This document shows positions 27,390-36,242 of a stretch of DNA of 40,957 nt, piece by piece (within the stretch, counting starts at the first letter, position 1; each line of letters opens with the position of its first letter). A program made the translations under genes and the position numbers. Origin of the DNA: Neptunomonas sp. (GTDB taxonomy: Bacteria; Pseudomonadota; Gammaproteobacteria; Pseudomonadales; Balneatricaceae); assembly GCF_016744175.1 (NCBI RefSeq), contig NZ_JADGEV010000001.1, forward strand, positions 108,916-149,872, written 5' to 3'. The notes beneath the pieces are model-generated. The model did no database searches. It was not told the DNA's origin and saw only the letters and a program-made list of their open reading frames with translations.

Positions 27390-30006
27390 TTATCTCTTCA
27401 CGTTGTTCAAATCCGGTTATTTTTTCGATGAAATCGGTGCTGCCGCTACTACCAAAACTACCGAGTCCTTTAAGAACAAACTGGAGGTATAAAGCAGTAT
27501 CTTTTTCATCATTATCTTTTAGCCACTGGCGTGTAATTATACGAGTTTTCCAGCAGCAGCTTTCGTATTCAAAACCTAAAGCTGTGTCTATATTATCATT
27601 AGTAAGCCAATCATATTGCCAAACACCTAGGGTTGACCAGCTTTTGCTTATCGGCCAGATAAAAGATGCTGTGCTTTGTTCACGCACATCATCAGAAAAA
27701 CGATAACTAAAACTGATGATGCGATTAATATCTTCTTGATAACGAACAGATAAATTGTTCTCGGTATTTTGAAGATCTTCATGATTGAAGTTGGCGTTGA
27801 AGTTGATGTTCATTCGTCTGTTTGGCCGCCAAGTAGCGCTAGTAGCAATATCTGAGTAGTTGGACGTGCTATCCGCAGGTGTGCTGTTACCAAGGTCTAC
27901 GAAGCGATCATCAAAGTAGATAGCTTGCCCAATGCTTGCGGTTACCGCCTCTCGCCCTTTTTTATCGATCAGTCGGCTAGTCACCCCAAGAGATAGCTGT
28001 TGAGTATCGCCTATTCTATCGTATCCACTAAAGCGGTTGCTTCGAAAAAGAGATGCGTAATCAAAGCTATATGCTGTTGTATCAAAGTCAGGTATGTCTG
28101 ATTGGTTTTGGTTGGATACATAGAGTGCGTATAAGCGAGGCTCAAGAGTTTGTTGGTATGTGTTTCCTAGCAATGTAAAGTCGCGATCGAAAAATAAACC
28201 TGAGTCAATACTTATAACCGGGGCAGTAACTGAGGGTGAGTCATTTAAGCCGTCTAGTTGGTTGTTAAGTGAGTACTGCGAGTGCCATAGTTTAATGCTA
28301 GGTTTGATGTATCCACTCAGACTGCGAAATGTTGCGCTAAGTTCTGGCTCTGCATGTAAACGGCTTCCTGTAATGCGGTCGCTGCCTGTTAGTCCTGTCA
28401 GGTCTCTATCAAACTGTGTTAATTGAAGTAAATAGTTAGCAGATAGCCAGTCTGAACCTAGTGATGGACTACCAGAGATTTGAAATTGAGGTAAACGGCG
28501 GTAAGGCGTTATGTTGTCAACATCAATAGTTTGGTAGCTTTGTAAAAGGAACTCAGCCTGCCACTGATTGCCATAGTAAGAAAGGGCGCCGCTTTGGTTT
28601 AGGTGGCTTTCTTGGGTGATATCTAACCTTGTGCCAAGATCATCAAAATAGTTGTTATCACTGATGCTAAGATAGTCTATTTTGCTTCTCCAGCGCTCAT
28701 TAGGTGTTCCACTGTGCTGAATGCCGAGTAACCATCTGTTTTTTCCCGTTATATTGTCATCGGGTAAATATGATGTGCTTAAAGAGTTAAGCGAATATGA
28801 ATTCATATATCGGAATTCATTTTCTAGCATGAATCCTCGTTTCTCAAGAAATCTAGGTGAAAACGTGTCGTCGATGTTAGCGGCAATATTAAAATAGTAA
28901 GGGATGGTAAGGTCTAGGCCCTCGGTGTCGGAGTAGCCAATAGATGGATATAAAAAGCCTGAATGACGCCTGTCATCTATTGGAAAGTGGAAGTACGGAA
29001 CGTAGAGTACAGGTACGTCAGATACACGTAACGTGGCATGTTTGGCCCACCCAAAGCCTTCTTCTTTGTTTAAATGTATCTCTTTAGCTGAAACTTTCCA
29101 TGTGTTCGTATTGGGCGGACACTGAGTGTAATCACCTTCTTTTATCGTAATAGTCGCGTCTTCATTGCGAGAAATTCTAGAAACAGAGCCCCGAACACTG
29201 TTTTCATATAAAACATACTCAGCGTCATTCAGTATTGTTTTTTGCGAGTTTGTATTTGATTCAGCTGTTTTTCCAGTAAAAAGTAAACCAGGCTCCCGAT
29301 ATGTTGCTCCTCCCACTAAGCTAATATCACCCGTTTCTTGATTTATGGTTGCCGAGTTACTGTAAAGGCTGCGTGATCCTTGCACAATTTTGACACTTCC
29401 CGACAGTGTTGTGCCTTGCCCAAGTTCGGACTTTGCTTCTGCGGCATCAACAAGAATAGGTAGAAGTTGAAAGGGTGTGCCATCATCTTCGGGCAAAGGT
29501 GGCTCAATGTAGCGCCCACTACAATGGTTGGGTGCTCCCTCGTTGTCTAAGTAAGGTTGCCATCCTAAATGAGCATAAGGAGAATCGGGCAGTGATTGCG
29601 AATCAATGTTGACTGATTGTGTGCTTGTTTCTTCATTAGGTGCGTTTGTTGTTTTGGTTTCTGTCTTCTTTATAGAGTTGGTGGTTTTTACCAAAGAAGG
29701 CACTGCTTTGACAAGCGGTGGTTGTTTTTTGTAATTATTAATTATTTTTGGCTCAGCTGGGCTATTTAGAGAAGTTTGCTTGCTGCTGCCGGTTGTTCTG
29801 ATGCTATTGTTATGAGTTGGCTCTGCTTCTGTTATAGGAGCAGCCTTTTCTTGAGGCGCGGCAATAGTGCTTGAGCAGTCCCACGTTTCTTCAGACTTCT
29901 TGCAATTCCAACCATTTTGCTTTGCAAATGCTGGTTGATATTGAACGAGTAGCGCTGCTGTAATAGCAATAGTGAGTGTGTATGACTGTTGTCTAAGAAA
30001 AGGCAT
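27376..30006 (-). CDS. lptD: LPS-assembly protein LptD
   Basis: LptD forms with LptE the outer-membrane translocon that puts lipopolysaccharide on the cell surface. The chosen start gives 876 residues, beginning with a signal peptide (MPFLRQQSYTLTIAITAALL, cut after AFA). A variable Thr/Pro/Lys-rich segment (about 30-150) follows, then the beta-jellyroll LptA-like domain (LSGSVKIVQGSRSLYSNSAT) and a large C-terminal beta barrel. Cysteines for the functional disulfides are present: an N-terminal pair (NCKKSEETWDC), one in YTQCPPN and the consecutive pair in ESCCWKT. The open frame reaches back to 30141, overlapping the divergent amgK start; the signal peptide argues for 30006. First gene of the lptD-cca run. 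Confidence 0.95.
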   Translation of the reverse strand: MPFLRQQSYTLTIAITAALLVQYQPAFAKQNGWNCKKSEETWDCSSTIAAPQEKAAPITEAEPTHNNSIRTTGSSKQTSLNSPAEPKIINNYKKQPPLVKAVPSLVKTTNSIKKTETKTTNAPNEETSTQSVNIDSQSLPDSPYAHLGWQPYLDNEGAPNHCSGRYIEPPLPEDDGTPFQLLPILVDAAEAKSELGQGTTLSGSVKIVQGSRSLYSNSATINQETGDISLVGGATYREPGLLFTGKTAESNTNSQKTILNDAEYVLYENSVRGSVSRISRNEDATITIKEGDYTQCPPNTNTWKVSAKEIHLNKEEGFGWAKHATLRVSDVPVLYVPYFHFPIDDRRHSGFLYPSIGYSDTEGLDLTIPYYFNIAANIDDTFSPRFLEKRGFMLENEFRYMNSYSLNSLSTSYLPDDNITGKNRWLLGIQHSGTPNERWRSKIDYLSISDNNYFDDLGTRLDITQESHLNQSGALSYYGNQWQAEFLLQSYQTIDVDNITPYRRLPQFQISGSPSLGSDWLSANYLLQLTQFDRDLTGLTGSDRITGSRLHAEPELSATFRSLSGYIKPSIKLWHSQYSLNNQLDGLNDSPSVTAPVISIDSGLFFDRDFTLLGNTYQQTLEPRLYALYVSNQNQSDIPDFDTTAYSFDYASLFRSNRFSGYDRIGDTQQLSLGVTSRLIDKKGREAVTASIGQAIYFDDRFVDLGNSTPADSTSNYSDIATSATWRPNRRMNINFNANFNHEDLQNTENNLSVRYQEDINRIISFSYRFSDDVREQSTASFIWPISKSWSTLGVWQYDWLTNDNIDTALGFEYESCCWKTRIITRQWLKDNDEKDTALYLQFVLKGLGSFGSSGSTDFIEKITGFEQREEINDQF

Positions 30007-30132
30007 TCCAGAGGTTCCATTAGCGGATAAGCAGCCAGCATAAGTAGTAATTGACTCTATATTCATTTGTGTAACTGGCAAAGTCTGGAATAATAAACAT
30101 TCAAACGATGATGTACCAGAGGAATCAGCATA

Positions 30133-31164
30133 ATGGGTCAACGGTTATCTACTTTATTGGGTTGGATTGAAGGGCTAAGGGCTTCTCGTGAAGTGGATGT
30201 TGAAGAAGGGTGGGAGTTGCAGCCTGTTTCTGGTGACGCGAGTTTTAGGCGATATTTCAGAGTTATTTCAAAAGGGCGATCGTGGATTGCGGTGGATGCT
30301 CCACCTGAACATGAGAATAGTAAAGCTTTTGTAGATATTGCTAAGTCATGGTCTGCAATGGGTGTAAATGTCCCTGAAGTTATTAGTGCAGATTTAGAGC
30401 AAGGGTTTATGTTGCTGAGTGATTTTGGTGATCGCCTGTATCTGCCTGCCCTGTTGCAGGGTGATGCTCATTACTTATATCAATGTGCAATCAATGAACT
30501 CTTTAAAATACAGCAGTGCGATACAGATCCCCTTCTAGGTTATGACAGAGGCTTGCTGAATCGAGAGATGTCACTGTTTCCTGAGTGGTTTATAAAAAAA
30601 CAACTTCATGTTGATTTAAACCCTAGCGAACTTGAAGCGATGGAATCGGTTTTTTCTTTTCTTGAAGGCGCTGCTTTGGTTCAGCCGTTGGTGTGTGTGC
30701 ATCGTGACTTTCACTCACGTAACTTAATGATAACCTCTACTGAGGCGCCGGGTGTTATTGATTTTCAGGATGCAGTGAAAGGTCCCATCACTTACGATTT
30801 AGTTTCTTTATTGCGAGATTGCTATATTAGCTGGCCTGATGCTGACGTATATTTATGGGTTAATGATTTTCGGGAGGCTCTCGTTGAAAAAGGATTGCTG
30901 TCTCATGATGTTTCCAAGGCTGTATTTGAGCGTTGGTTTGATTTGATGGGAATGCAAAGGCATTTAAAAGCAATTGGGATTTTTTCGCGCTTAAGTATGC
31001 GTGACGGTAAGCATAACTATTTGCAGGATATACCGAGAACATTAAAATATATTACTGCTGTTTGTCATAAGTACCCTGAGCTTAAATCTTTTAAAGCACT
31101 AATCGAGTCTAGAGTTGAGCCGGCAATGAGTTCAGTAAACGGCTTCGATGAAGCTCCTCTATGA
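30133..31164 (+). CDS. amgK: N-acetylmuramate/N-acetylglucosamine kinase AmgK
   Basis: AmgK phosphorylates the anomeric carbon of MurNAc (and GlcNAc) in the peptidoglycan recycling shortcut that bypasses de novo UDP-MurNAc synthesis. The 343-residue protein is of the aminoglycoside phosphotransferase fold: VSGDASFRRYFRV for nucleotide binding, the catalytic loop VHRDFHSRNLM and the metal-binding IDFQDAVKGPITYDLVSLLRD. Its end overlaps murU by ATGA, and that partnership makes the assignment firm. It is divergent from lptD, as in Pseudomonas. Confidence 0.94.
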   Translation: MGQRLSTLLGWIEGLRASREVDVEEGWELQPVSGDASFRRYFRVISKGRSWIAVDAPPEHENSKAFVDIAKSWSAMGVNVPEVISADLEQGFMLLSDFGDRLYLPALLQGDAHYLYQCAINELFKIQQCDTDPLLGYDRGLLNREMSLFPEWFIKKQLHVDLNPSELEAMESVFSFLEGAALVQPLVCVHRDFHSRNLMITSTEAPGVIDFQDAVKGPITYDLVSLLRDCYISWPDADVYLWVNDFREALVEKGLLSHDVSKAVFERWFDLMGMQRHLKAIGIFSRLSMRDGKHNYLQDIPRTLKYITAVCHKYPELKSFKALIESRVEPAMSSVNGFDEAPL

Positions 31165-31832
31165 AAGCGATGATCTTAGCCGCAGGTTTAGGTACTAGGT
31201 TGCGCCCCTTGACCCTGAAAACACCTAAGCCGCTTGTGTTGATCAATGGTAAAGCATTGATTGAGTATCATATAGAGAACCTGTCAAAGGCGGGCTTTAC
31301 AGATATTGTGATTAATCATGCTTGGTTGGGTGAGCAAATAGAGGTGGCCTTGGGTGATGGGGCTAAGTGGGGAGTTAATATTATTTATTCTTCAGAAGGT
31401 GAACCATTAGAGACGGGTGGAGGAATCTATCGGGTGTTGAGTAAGCTTTCAAATGCAGGGGAGGCATTTGTTGTTGTTAACGGTGATATCTTAACGGACT
31501 TTGATTTCTCGTCACTTAGAGGGCTAGAACCTGATGTAGCCCATTTAATACTGGTAGATAACCCTGAGCATAACCCGGAGGGGGATTTTTCTTGTATGCC
31601 TGATGGTTTGGTTGATATGCAAGGGGATAAGTATACTTTTTCTGGTATCAGTGTATTAACACCAAAACTGTTTGCTGGCTGTGTTGAAAATGCTTTCCCA
31701 TTGGGGCGGTTGCTTAAAAGTGCAATTGTAAAAAGAGAGGTAAGTGGGGCAGTTTATGATGGGAGTTGGATTGATGTGGGTACTCATGAGCGCTTAGAAC
31801 AAGCAGAAAATTATATAAAAGAGAATACATGA
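31161..31832 (+). CDS. murU: N-acetylmuramate-1-phosphate uridylyltransferase MurU
   Basis: MurU makes UDP-MurNAc from MurNAc-1-phosphate and UTP, the step after AmgK. The 223-residue protein is a nucleotidyltransferase with the signature AMILAAGLGTRLRPLTLKTP-KPLV, a metal-binding VVNGDILTDFDF and the late GSWIDVGTHERLEQAE. It lacks the extra C-terminal domain of glucose-1-phosphate thymidylyltransferases, consistent with MurU. ATGA overlap with amgK shows coupling. Together they imply resistance-relevant MurNAc recycling of the Pseudomonas type. Confidence 0.94.
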   Translation: MKAMILAAGLGTRLRPLTLKTPKPLVLINGKALIEYHIENLSKAGFTDIVINHAWLGEQIEVALGDGAKWGVNIIYSSEGEPLETGGGIYRVLSKLSNAGEAFVVVNGDILTDFDFSSLRGLEPDVAHLILVDNPEHNPEGDFSCMPDGLVDMQGDKYTFSGISVLTPKLFAGCVENAFPLGRLLKSAIVKREVSGAVYDGSWIDVGTHERLEQAENYIKENT

Positions 31833-31833
31833 A

Positions 31834-32679
31834 ATGGCATTTGACTCGCAGGAAGTAGGGCGCAACTTTGGAACATCAATCTTAAAGTACCGCAATGGGA
31901 TAATAATCGGTGCTGTGGTCGGAATGTTGAGCGGGGGAGTTTGGGGGTTAGTTTTTGGTGGAGTGATTGGTGGGTTGCTTAGTAAGGCGGTTGTTAAAGC
32001 GCTGACGGGCGGGGCGTCTCCCCAAGCTGCATTTTTTAAAGCGACATTTGCTGTTATGGGAAAGGTAGCAAAAGCGGATGGGCGCGTTACAGAAGATGAA
32101 ATTCAGTTTGCACGTGATGTTATGGCACGTATGAATTTGTCTGAGGAGCGTAAGCGTGAGGCTATGGGGTACTTTTCTGAAGGGAAAGATGCAGCATTTG
32201 ATATTGCAGACGTATTAAGGCCGTTGTCTCGTGTCATACAGGCGCAGGCGTCTGTGAAAATCATGTTTGTTGAAATGCAGCTTCAAGCGGCGATGGCTGA
32301 TGGTCAGATTTGTCCTGCTGAACTGGCGGTCGTACAAGAAGTGTGCACTTTGCTGCGTATGTCAGGTGCGGAAATGGCTGCTTTGATGTCGAGAATGCAA
32401 GCTCAGCAGGCTTTTCAGCAGCAGAGTTATCAGCAGCATCAGCATTTTCAGCAAGCCTCTGAGCAGAGTTTGCTAAAAGAGGCTTATGGTGTTTTGGGTG
32501 TTGAGGATAGTGATGCGGAGGCTGATATTAAAAAGGCCTATAGGCGGCTAATGAGTCAGCACCACCCAGATAAACTGGTTGCAAAAGGTTTGCCGCCGGA
32601 AATGATGCAGCTTGCCAAAGAAAAAACGCAAGAAATTCAAGCTGCATATGATCGTGTAAAAACGGCACTCAAAGGCTGA
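31834..32679 (+). CDS. djlA: Co-chaperone DjlA-like (TerB domain plus J domain)
   Basis: DjlA is a membrane-anchored DnaJ-family partner of DnaK. The 281-residue protein has a glycine-rich N-terminal membrane segment (about 18-46, IIIGAVVGMLSGGVWGLVFG), a TerB-like helical domain (about 58-180, AVMGKVAKADGRVTEDEIQF and MQLQAAMADGQICPAE), a Gln/His-rich linker (about 190-212) and a C-terminal J domain with the HPD motif at residues 244-246. This is the full DjlA order and size. It starts one base after the murU stop, so it is likely co-transcribed. The membrane segment is longer than the single helix of E. coli DjlA. Confidence 0.92.
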   Translation: MAFDSQEVGRNFGTSILKYRNGIIIGAVVGMLSGGVWGLVFGGVIGGLLSKAVVKALTGGASPQAAFFKATFAVMGKVAKADGRVTEDEIQFARDVMARMNLSEERKREAMGYFSEGKDAAFDIADVLRPLSRVIQAQASVKIMFVEMQLQAAMADGQICPAELAVVQEVCTLLRMSGAEMAALMSRMQAQQAFQQQSYQQHQHFQQASEQSLLKEAYGVLGVEDSDAEADIKKAYRRLMSQHHPDKLVAKGLPPEMMQLAKEKTQEIQAAYDRVKTALKG

Positions 32680-32681
32680 TT

Positions 32682-33794
32682 TTAGATGGGCGTCTGCTTT
32701 TTGCGGGCCCCGGGTTGCTGGTTGGTAGAGGGAGGTGGTGCTGGCGGGGTATTTATCACCTTTTCTTCTGCATTAATAACATAAGTAGTCAGAAGGCCTC
32801 TAGTGTAACGAACTAGCCATTCTTGACCTGGTAGTTTGTTCGTTATTTTTGGGAGCCTGCTTTGGTGGTAGTTATTGAGCTGGTTTCTACGTGCAGTCTC
32901 GATGCGCTGGCGGGGTTGTTGTTTCTGGGTTGTTGAAGCGCTCTTTGGGTTGGCGCTATACATATCTAATGTCGTTAGTGTTAATTCTGGTATTAATTCG
33001 AGTAGTGCTGGTGCACTAATATCACTCGATTGTTCTGCATTGATAATAATTAACTTAAAGTTAGCTTGGTCTTGCCATTTAGCGGCTAGTGCTGCTGCCC
33101 ACGTTGCCCCAGTTCCTGTGCCTATTAGCACAATGCGATTGATTCCTTTTTGTTGTAAGGCTTGGATAGCTGCAGTACCGCGCTGCATAATATTATTATA
33201 AGTCTGTGGGATTGGGGAGTCTGTGGTTTTGCTCTCTTTGGCTATTGCTGGAGTGGCTATGGATTCATCAAGAGCCGTCGGCTCTACTGGCTCGCCTTCG
33301 CTTTGTAGGGGCTTATTTTTGATGACCTTTAATGAAGGTAGCGTTCTGATGGGGTGGTTTGGTGTGACAGGTGGGGGTAAGGCGATAGCAAGTGTTGACC
33401 AGCCAAAATCGGTTAAGCCCACTCTGAGGGGGTTGGTAATAAGAGGCCATTTTGGGTGTGTTCTGTCGTCAGGTAATATGATTACGCCGCCATGTGTTAT
33501 TGCGCCGCTACTTTCTTTATAAAAAGCATCAAATTTATCACTGTCGGTATTTAGTTGAATTACCTCTGCATTTTGATTGTTCTGAATTCTTGATAAGTCA
33601 ATGAGAAGAGATTGCTGTGGGTTTGGTTCAATTCTGATTTTACTTTGTTGGGTCTCGGATTGTGTGGCAGGCGTTGTTGGTTGGTCTTGAGTTGTTTTGG
33701 TAATGTCTTCTGCCCAGGATGCATGACTGCAAGCAAAGTTTAAAAGTACGATTATAAAAAAAGTATTGTAGAAATTGCGTGTTTTAGTATTCAT
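32682..33794 (-). CDS. Secreted DUF3530-like protein (alpha/beta-hydrolase relative)
   Basis: A 370-residue exported protein with a signal peptide (FFIIVLLNFACSHASWAED, cleavage near residue 28). The rest resembles the DUF3530 family, whose members look like alpha/beta hydrolases: a strand GGVIILPDDRTHPKWP, LRVGLTDFGWSTLAIALPPP, and the elbow position VLIGTGTGATWAAALAAKW. At the elbow the usual Gly-x-Ser-x-Gly is GTGTG, so the Ser nucleophile is replaced by Thr. A Pro/Thr/Glu-rich insert lies at about 150-195, and the tail (after 270) is basic and low-complexity, ending in a Pro-rich stretch. Convergent with djlA, 2 bases apart. Enzymatic activity is doubtful. Confidence 0.75.
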   Translation of the reverse strand: MNTKTRNFYNTFFIIVLLNFACSHASWAEDITKTTQDQPTTPATQSETQQSKIRIEPNPQQSLLIDLSRIQNNQNAEVIQLNTDSDKFDAFYKESSGAITHGGVIILPDDRTHPKWPLITNPLRVGLTDFGWSTLAIALPPPVTPNHPIRTLPSLKVIKNKPLQSEGEPVEPTALDESIATPAIAKESKTTDSPIPQTYNNIMQRGTAAIQALQQKGINRIVLIGTGTGATWAAALAAKWQDQANFKLIIINAEQSSDISAPALLELIPELTLTTLDMYSANPKSASTTQKQQPRQRIETARRNQLNNYHQSRLPKITNKLPGQEWLVRYTRGLLTTYVINAEEKVINTPPAPPPSTNQQPGARKKQTPI

Positions 33795-33900
33795 TCGTTG
33801 ATTATCAGGAAAAAAAACTATCCTGCAAGTCTGGCGCTGTAAATAGACTCCTGCTTGGGTACAATGAACTTTCTTAAAACAGTGATGGAAAGTAAATGCT

Positions 33901-34584
33901 ATGTCCGATTTTAAAATAGCCCCTTCGATTTTATCTGCAGATTTTGCTCGCTTAGGTGAGGAGGTCGATAATGTTTTGAAGGCTGGTGCTGATATCGTTC
34001 ATTTTGACGTGATGGATAATCATTATGTTCCAAACTTAACGATAGGCCCTATGGTATGCAAGGCTTTAAGAAATCATGGTGTTACGGCGCCTATTGATGT
34101 GCATCTGATGGTGAAACCGGTAGATCGAATGATTGCTGATTTTATGGCTGCTGGAGCAACATACGTTACATTTCATCCTGAGGCGTCAGAGCATATCGAT
34201 CGTTCATTGCAGATGATTCGTGATGGGGGTTGTAAGTCTGGATTAGTGTTTAACCCCGCAACTCCATTGCATTATCTAGATTACGTGATGGATAAAGTGG
34301 ACATGATATTGCTTATGTCGGTTAACCCTGGCTTTGGAGGGCAGTCATTTATTCCGGGTACGCTTGATAAGCTGAGAGAAGTTAGGCAGCGCATTGATGC
34401 AAGTGGAAAAGATATTCGTTTAGAGGTTGATGGTGGTGTGGGTGTGGCTAATATTGCAGAAATAGCATTAGCTGGCGCAGACACCTTTGTTGCTGGTTCA
34501 GCAATTTTTAATACGAATGACTACGAACAAACAATAACAGAAATGCGTGCCGAGCTTGCCAAGGTAAGTGGAATGAAGTGTTAA
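33901..34584 (+). CDS. rpe: Ribulose-phosphate 3-epimerase
   Basis: Rpe interconverts ribulose-5-phosphate and xylulose-5-phosphate in the pentose phosphate pathway. The 227-residue TIM barrel has [16 protein letters not shown], the metal-binding His34 and Asp36 in [37 protein letters not shown] and [10 protein letters not shown] with the catalytic Asp. Length and motifs are standard. It overlaps gph by 7 bases; the rpe-gph pair is common in gammaproteobacteria, often followed by trpE, which is not the case here. Confidence 0.98.
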   Translation: MSDFKIAPSILSADFARLGEEVDNVLKAGADIVHFDVMDNHYVPNLTIGPMVCKALRNHGVTAPIDVHLMVKPVDRMIADFMAAGATYVTFHPEASEHIDRSLQMIRDGGCKSGLVFNPATPLHYLDYVMDKVDMILLMSVNPGFGGQSFIPGTLDKLREVRQRIDASGKDIRLEVDGGVGVANIAEIALAGADTFVAGSAIFNTNDYEQTITEMRAELAKVSGMKC

Positions 34585-35255
34585 TAAAAACACTGTTTAA
34601 TGGTCATCTTCCTCGGCTAGTTATTTTTGACTTAGATGGGACGTTAGTTGATAGCGTTCCTGATCTCTCTTTGGCTGTTGATCGTGCTTTGTTAGCTTTA
34701 GGTCTTTCGGAGGTAGGGGAGGCTAATGTGCGGCTGTGGGTGGGCAATGGGGCGCAGGTTCTAATTGAACGTGCATTACGACATGTTTTACTAGAAGTGC
34801 CTGAGAAGGTGTTTGATCAGGCATATTTATTGTTCCTTAAAGAATATGAGTGCTGTCTTGCGAGTCGTAGTCGCCTTTATCCGGGTGTGCTGGAAACACT
34901 TACGCTTTTAAAAGAAATGAAAATTCCGATGGCTGTTGTGACAAATAAGCCTATTGCTTTTACTCATCCAGTATTACGCGGGTTAGGGGTTGATTCGTAC
35001 TTCGCTTCTGTATTGGGAGGTGATTCTCTCCCAGCTAAAAAGCCAGATCCATTACCTTTAAACACGTTGATTCAAGAATATAACCTTTCTGCAAGTCAGG
35101 TATTGATGGTAGGGGACTCAATGAGTGATGTTTCGGCTGCAAGATCGGCTGAATGCCCCGTTGTTGCAGTTTCTTATGGATATAACCATGGGGTAAATAT
35201 TATGGAGTCTTGCCCGGATAAAGTTATAAATAGTTTGTTGAAGCTTTTGGAGTAG
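34578..35255 (+). CDS. gph: Phosphoglycolate phosphatase
   Basis: Gph removes phosphate from 2-phosphoglycolate, mainly formed during repair of DNA 3' ends. The 225-residue HAD-family protein has motif [17 protein letters not shown] (nucleophile Asp), motif II VVTNK and the motif III/IV region KKPDPLP with [14 protein letters not shown]. It begins with GTG at 34578, overlapping the rpe stop, so it is translated by coupling. A strong palindrome follows 3 bases after the stop. Confidence 0.95.
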   Translation: MLIKTLFNGHLPRLVIFDLDGTLVDSVPDLSLAVDRALLALGLSEVGEANVRLWVGNGAQVLIERALRHVLLEVPEKVFDQAYLLFLKEYECCLASRSRLYPGVLETLTLLKEMKIPMAVVTNKPIAFTHPVLRGLGVDSYFASVLGGDSLPAKKPDPLPLNTLIQEYNLSASQVLMVGDSMSDVSAARSAECPVVAVSYGYNHGVNIMESCPDKVINSLLKLLE

Positions 35256-35258
35256 TGA

Positions 35259-35283
35259 TAGTTAATCAATTATTGATTAACTA
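35259..35283. terminator. 11-bp palindromic stem after gph
   Basis: TAGTTAATCAA (35259-35269) and TTGATTAACTA (35273-35283) are exact reverse complements around a 3-base loop. It lies directly after the gph stop and is the likely end of the rpe-gph transcript, but it is AT-rich and lacks a U-run, so termination would be inefficient; a 3' stabilising or protein-binding role is possible. Confidence 0.55.
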
Positions 35284-35645
35284 GTAAGTCTGAAGCTTAA
35301 ATATAAGCACTGGCGTTAATGGATAATACTTCTGTTGCAAATTATATAATTCAAAAGAGCCTTGCGAAAAATAATAATTAATTAACAAATTATGTACTGT
35401 CGCTTTTTTTATGTGTGCTATCTGTATGAAAATTAAATGTTTTGCTTGAAAGGTCTGCTTTCTTGTATCCAAACAGAGACAGTATATTTGCTTTATTCGT
35501 AGGTTGAGGTTTGTTAGTGTTGTCGGTGCAGTTGATACTGTTGATATACAAAGGGTTGGGATTTTTGGCACGTTTTTTTCATAGGATGAAAGAAAAATAA
35601 TAATTACATCGATGTAGGTCAATAACATTATGAGATGGTTAGAAT
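35284..35645. other. AT-rich intergenic region before the acyltransferase gene
   Basis: These bases, strongly AT-rich compared with the flanking genes, contain no gene I can support. A 115-codon leftward frame spans most of it but has no ribosome site or family resemblance. TGTCGGTGCAGTTGAT (35521-35536) is an exact copy of bases 9451-9466 in the other polysaccharide locus. The promoter of the acyltransferase gene must lie here but was not identified. Confidence 0.4.
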
Positions 35646-36242
35646 ATGGCTATAGTCTATGAATTAAGTAATGATCCTTTTTTGTTAGCGCAATATTATA
35701 GAATACGAGAAAGTTGTTTTAGGGCTGAATTAGGGTTGTCGTTATTTGACGGTAGTGAAGATCACCATGATGTTCCAGGTCAAATTCTGATTATCCGAGA
35801 AGGAGATGTATGTTTAGGTGGTGTGCGAGTTAGTGGTTATACACCAGGGGATTACGGGCAATTGCCTGTGGAAAGTTCGGAATTTTTATTAAGAAATGAA
35901 TGCTCAGACTTTTTGTTAGCAGCAGACAGTTATTGTCAGTGGTCTAGGCTGGCTATAAAGCCCGAGTTTAGGAATAGAGTTGATGTATTGCACTTGTGTG
36001 AAAAACTAATAGAAGTTGCTTTGAGTCAAGGGTATTTGTATTCATTCTATGTTACGGGTAGTGCGCGTACGCGTCTGTTTCAGAAGCTTCATCTGAAATT
36101 AGGCTGCAAGTACGAGGTTTTGCATGATGTGTTGCTACCTGTTGAAGAAGGGTTTGAGTCATTGCCGCACTTGCTTTCGGTTGCGCGCCTAGATAGAAAA
36201 GCTATTCCATTTGTTGCTGTCCTAGAAGAGCGGGTTGCTTAG
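35646..36242 (+). CDS. LuxI/FeeM-like N-acyltransferase, exosortase (PEP-CTERM)-system type
   Basis: This 198-residue protein resembles the acyl-homoserine-lactone synthase / N-acyl amino acid synthase fold, including the group of putative acyltransferases found with PEP-CTERM/exosortase systems. Aligned by eye with LuxI: Y18-R-I-R21, F25, E28-L, the acidic cluster E38-D-H-H-D42, a strand GQILIIREGDVCLGGVRVSG (LuxI: LV..G.vvGc.RLL) and W99-S-R-L-A-I (LuxI: WE.SRFAV). The invariant LuxI Trp (FVeeLGW) is Leu31 and the Glu of WE.SRF is not obviously kept, so AHL synthesis is doubtful. No luxR-type gene is adjacent. It points the same way as the exopolysaccharide genes 386 bases downstream. Confidence 0.75.
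   Translation: MAIVYELSNDPFLLAQYYRIRESCFRAELGLSLFDGSEDHHDVPGQILIIREGDVCLGGVRVSGYTPGDYGQLPVESSEFLLRNECSDFLLAADSYCQWSRLAIKPEFRNRVDVLHLCEKLIEVALSQGYLYSFYVTGSARTRLFQKLHLKLGCKYEVLHDVLLPVEEGFESLPHLLSVARLDRKAIPFVAVLEERVA

Noticed and set aside
30007-30141. 45-residue N-terminal extension of LptD
   Set aside because: It would overlap the divergent amgK start and place the signal peptide internally; the ATG at 30006 begins directly at the signal peptide.
35281-35628. Leftward 115-codon ORF before the acyltransferase gene
   Set aside because: No ribosome site before its ATG, very AT-rich composition with Ile/Leu/Tyr-rich translation, no recognisable domain, and it ends inside the gph palindrome. Most likely the promoter region of the acyltransferase gene.
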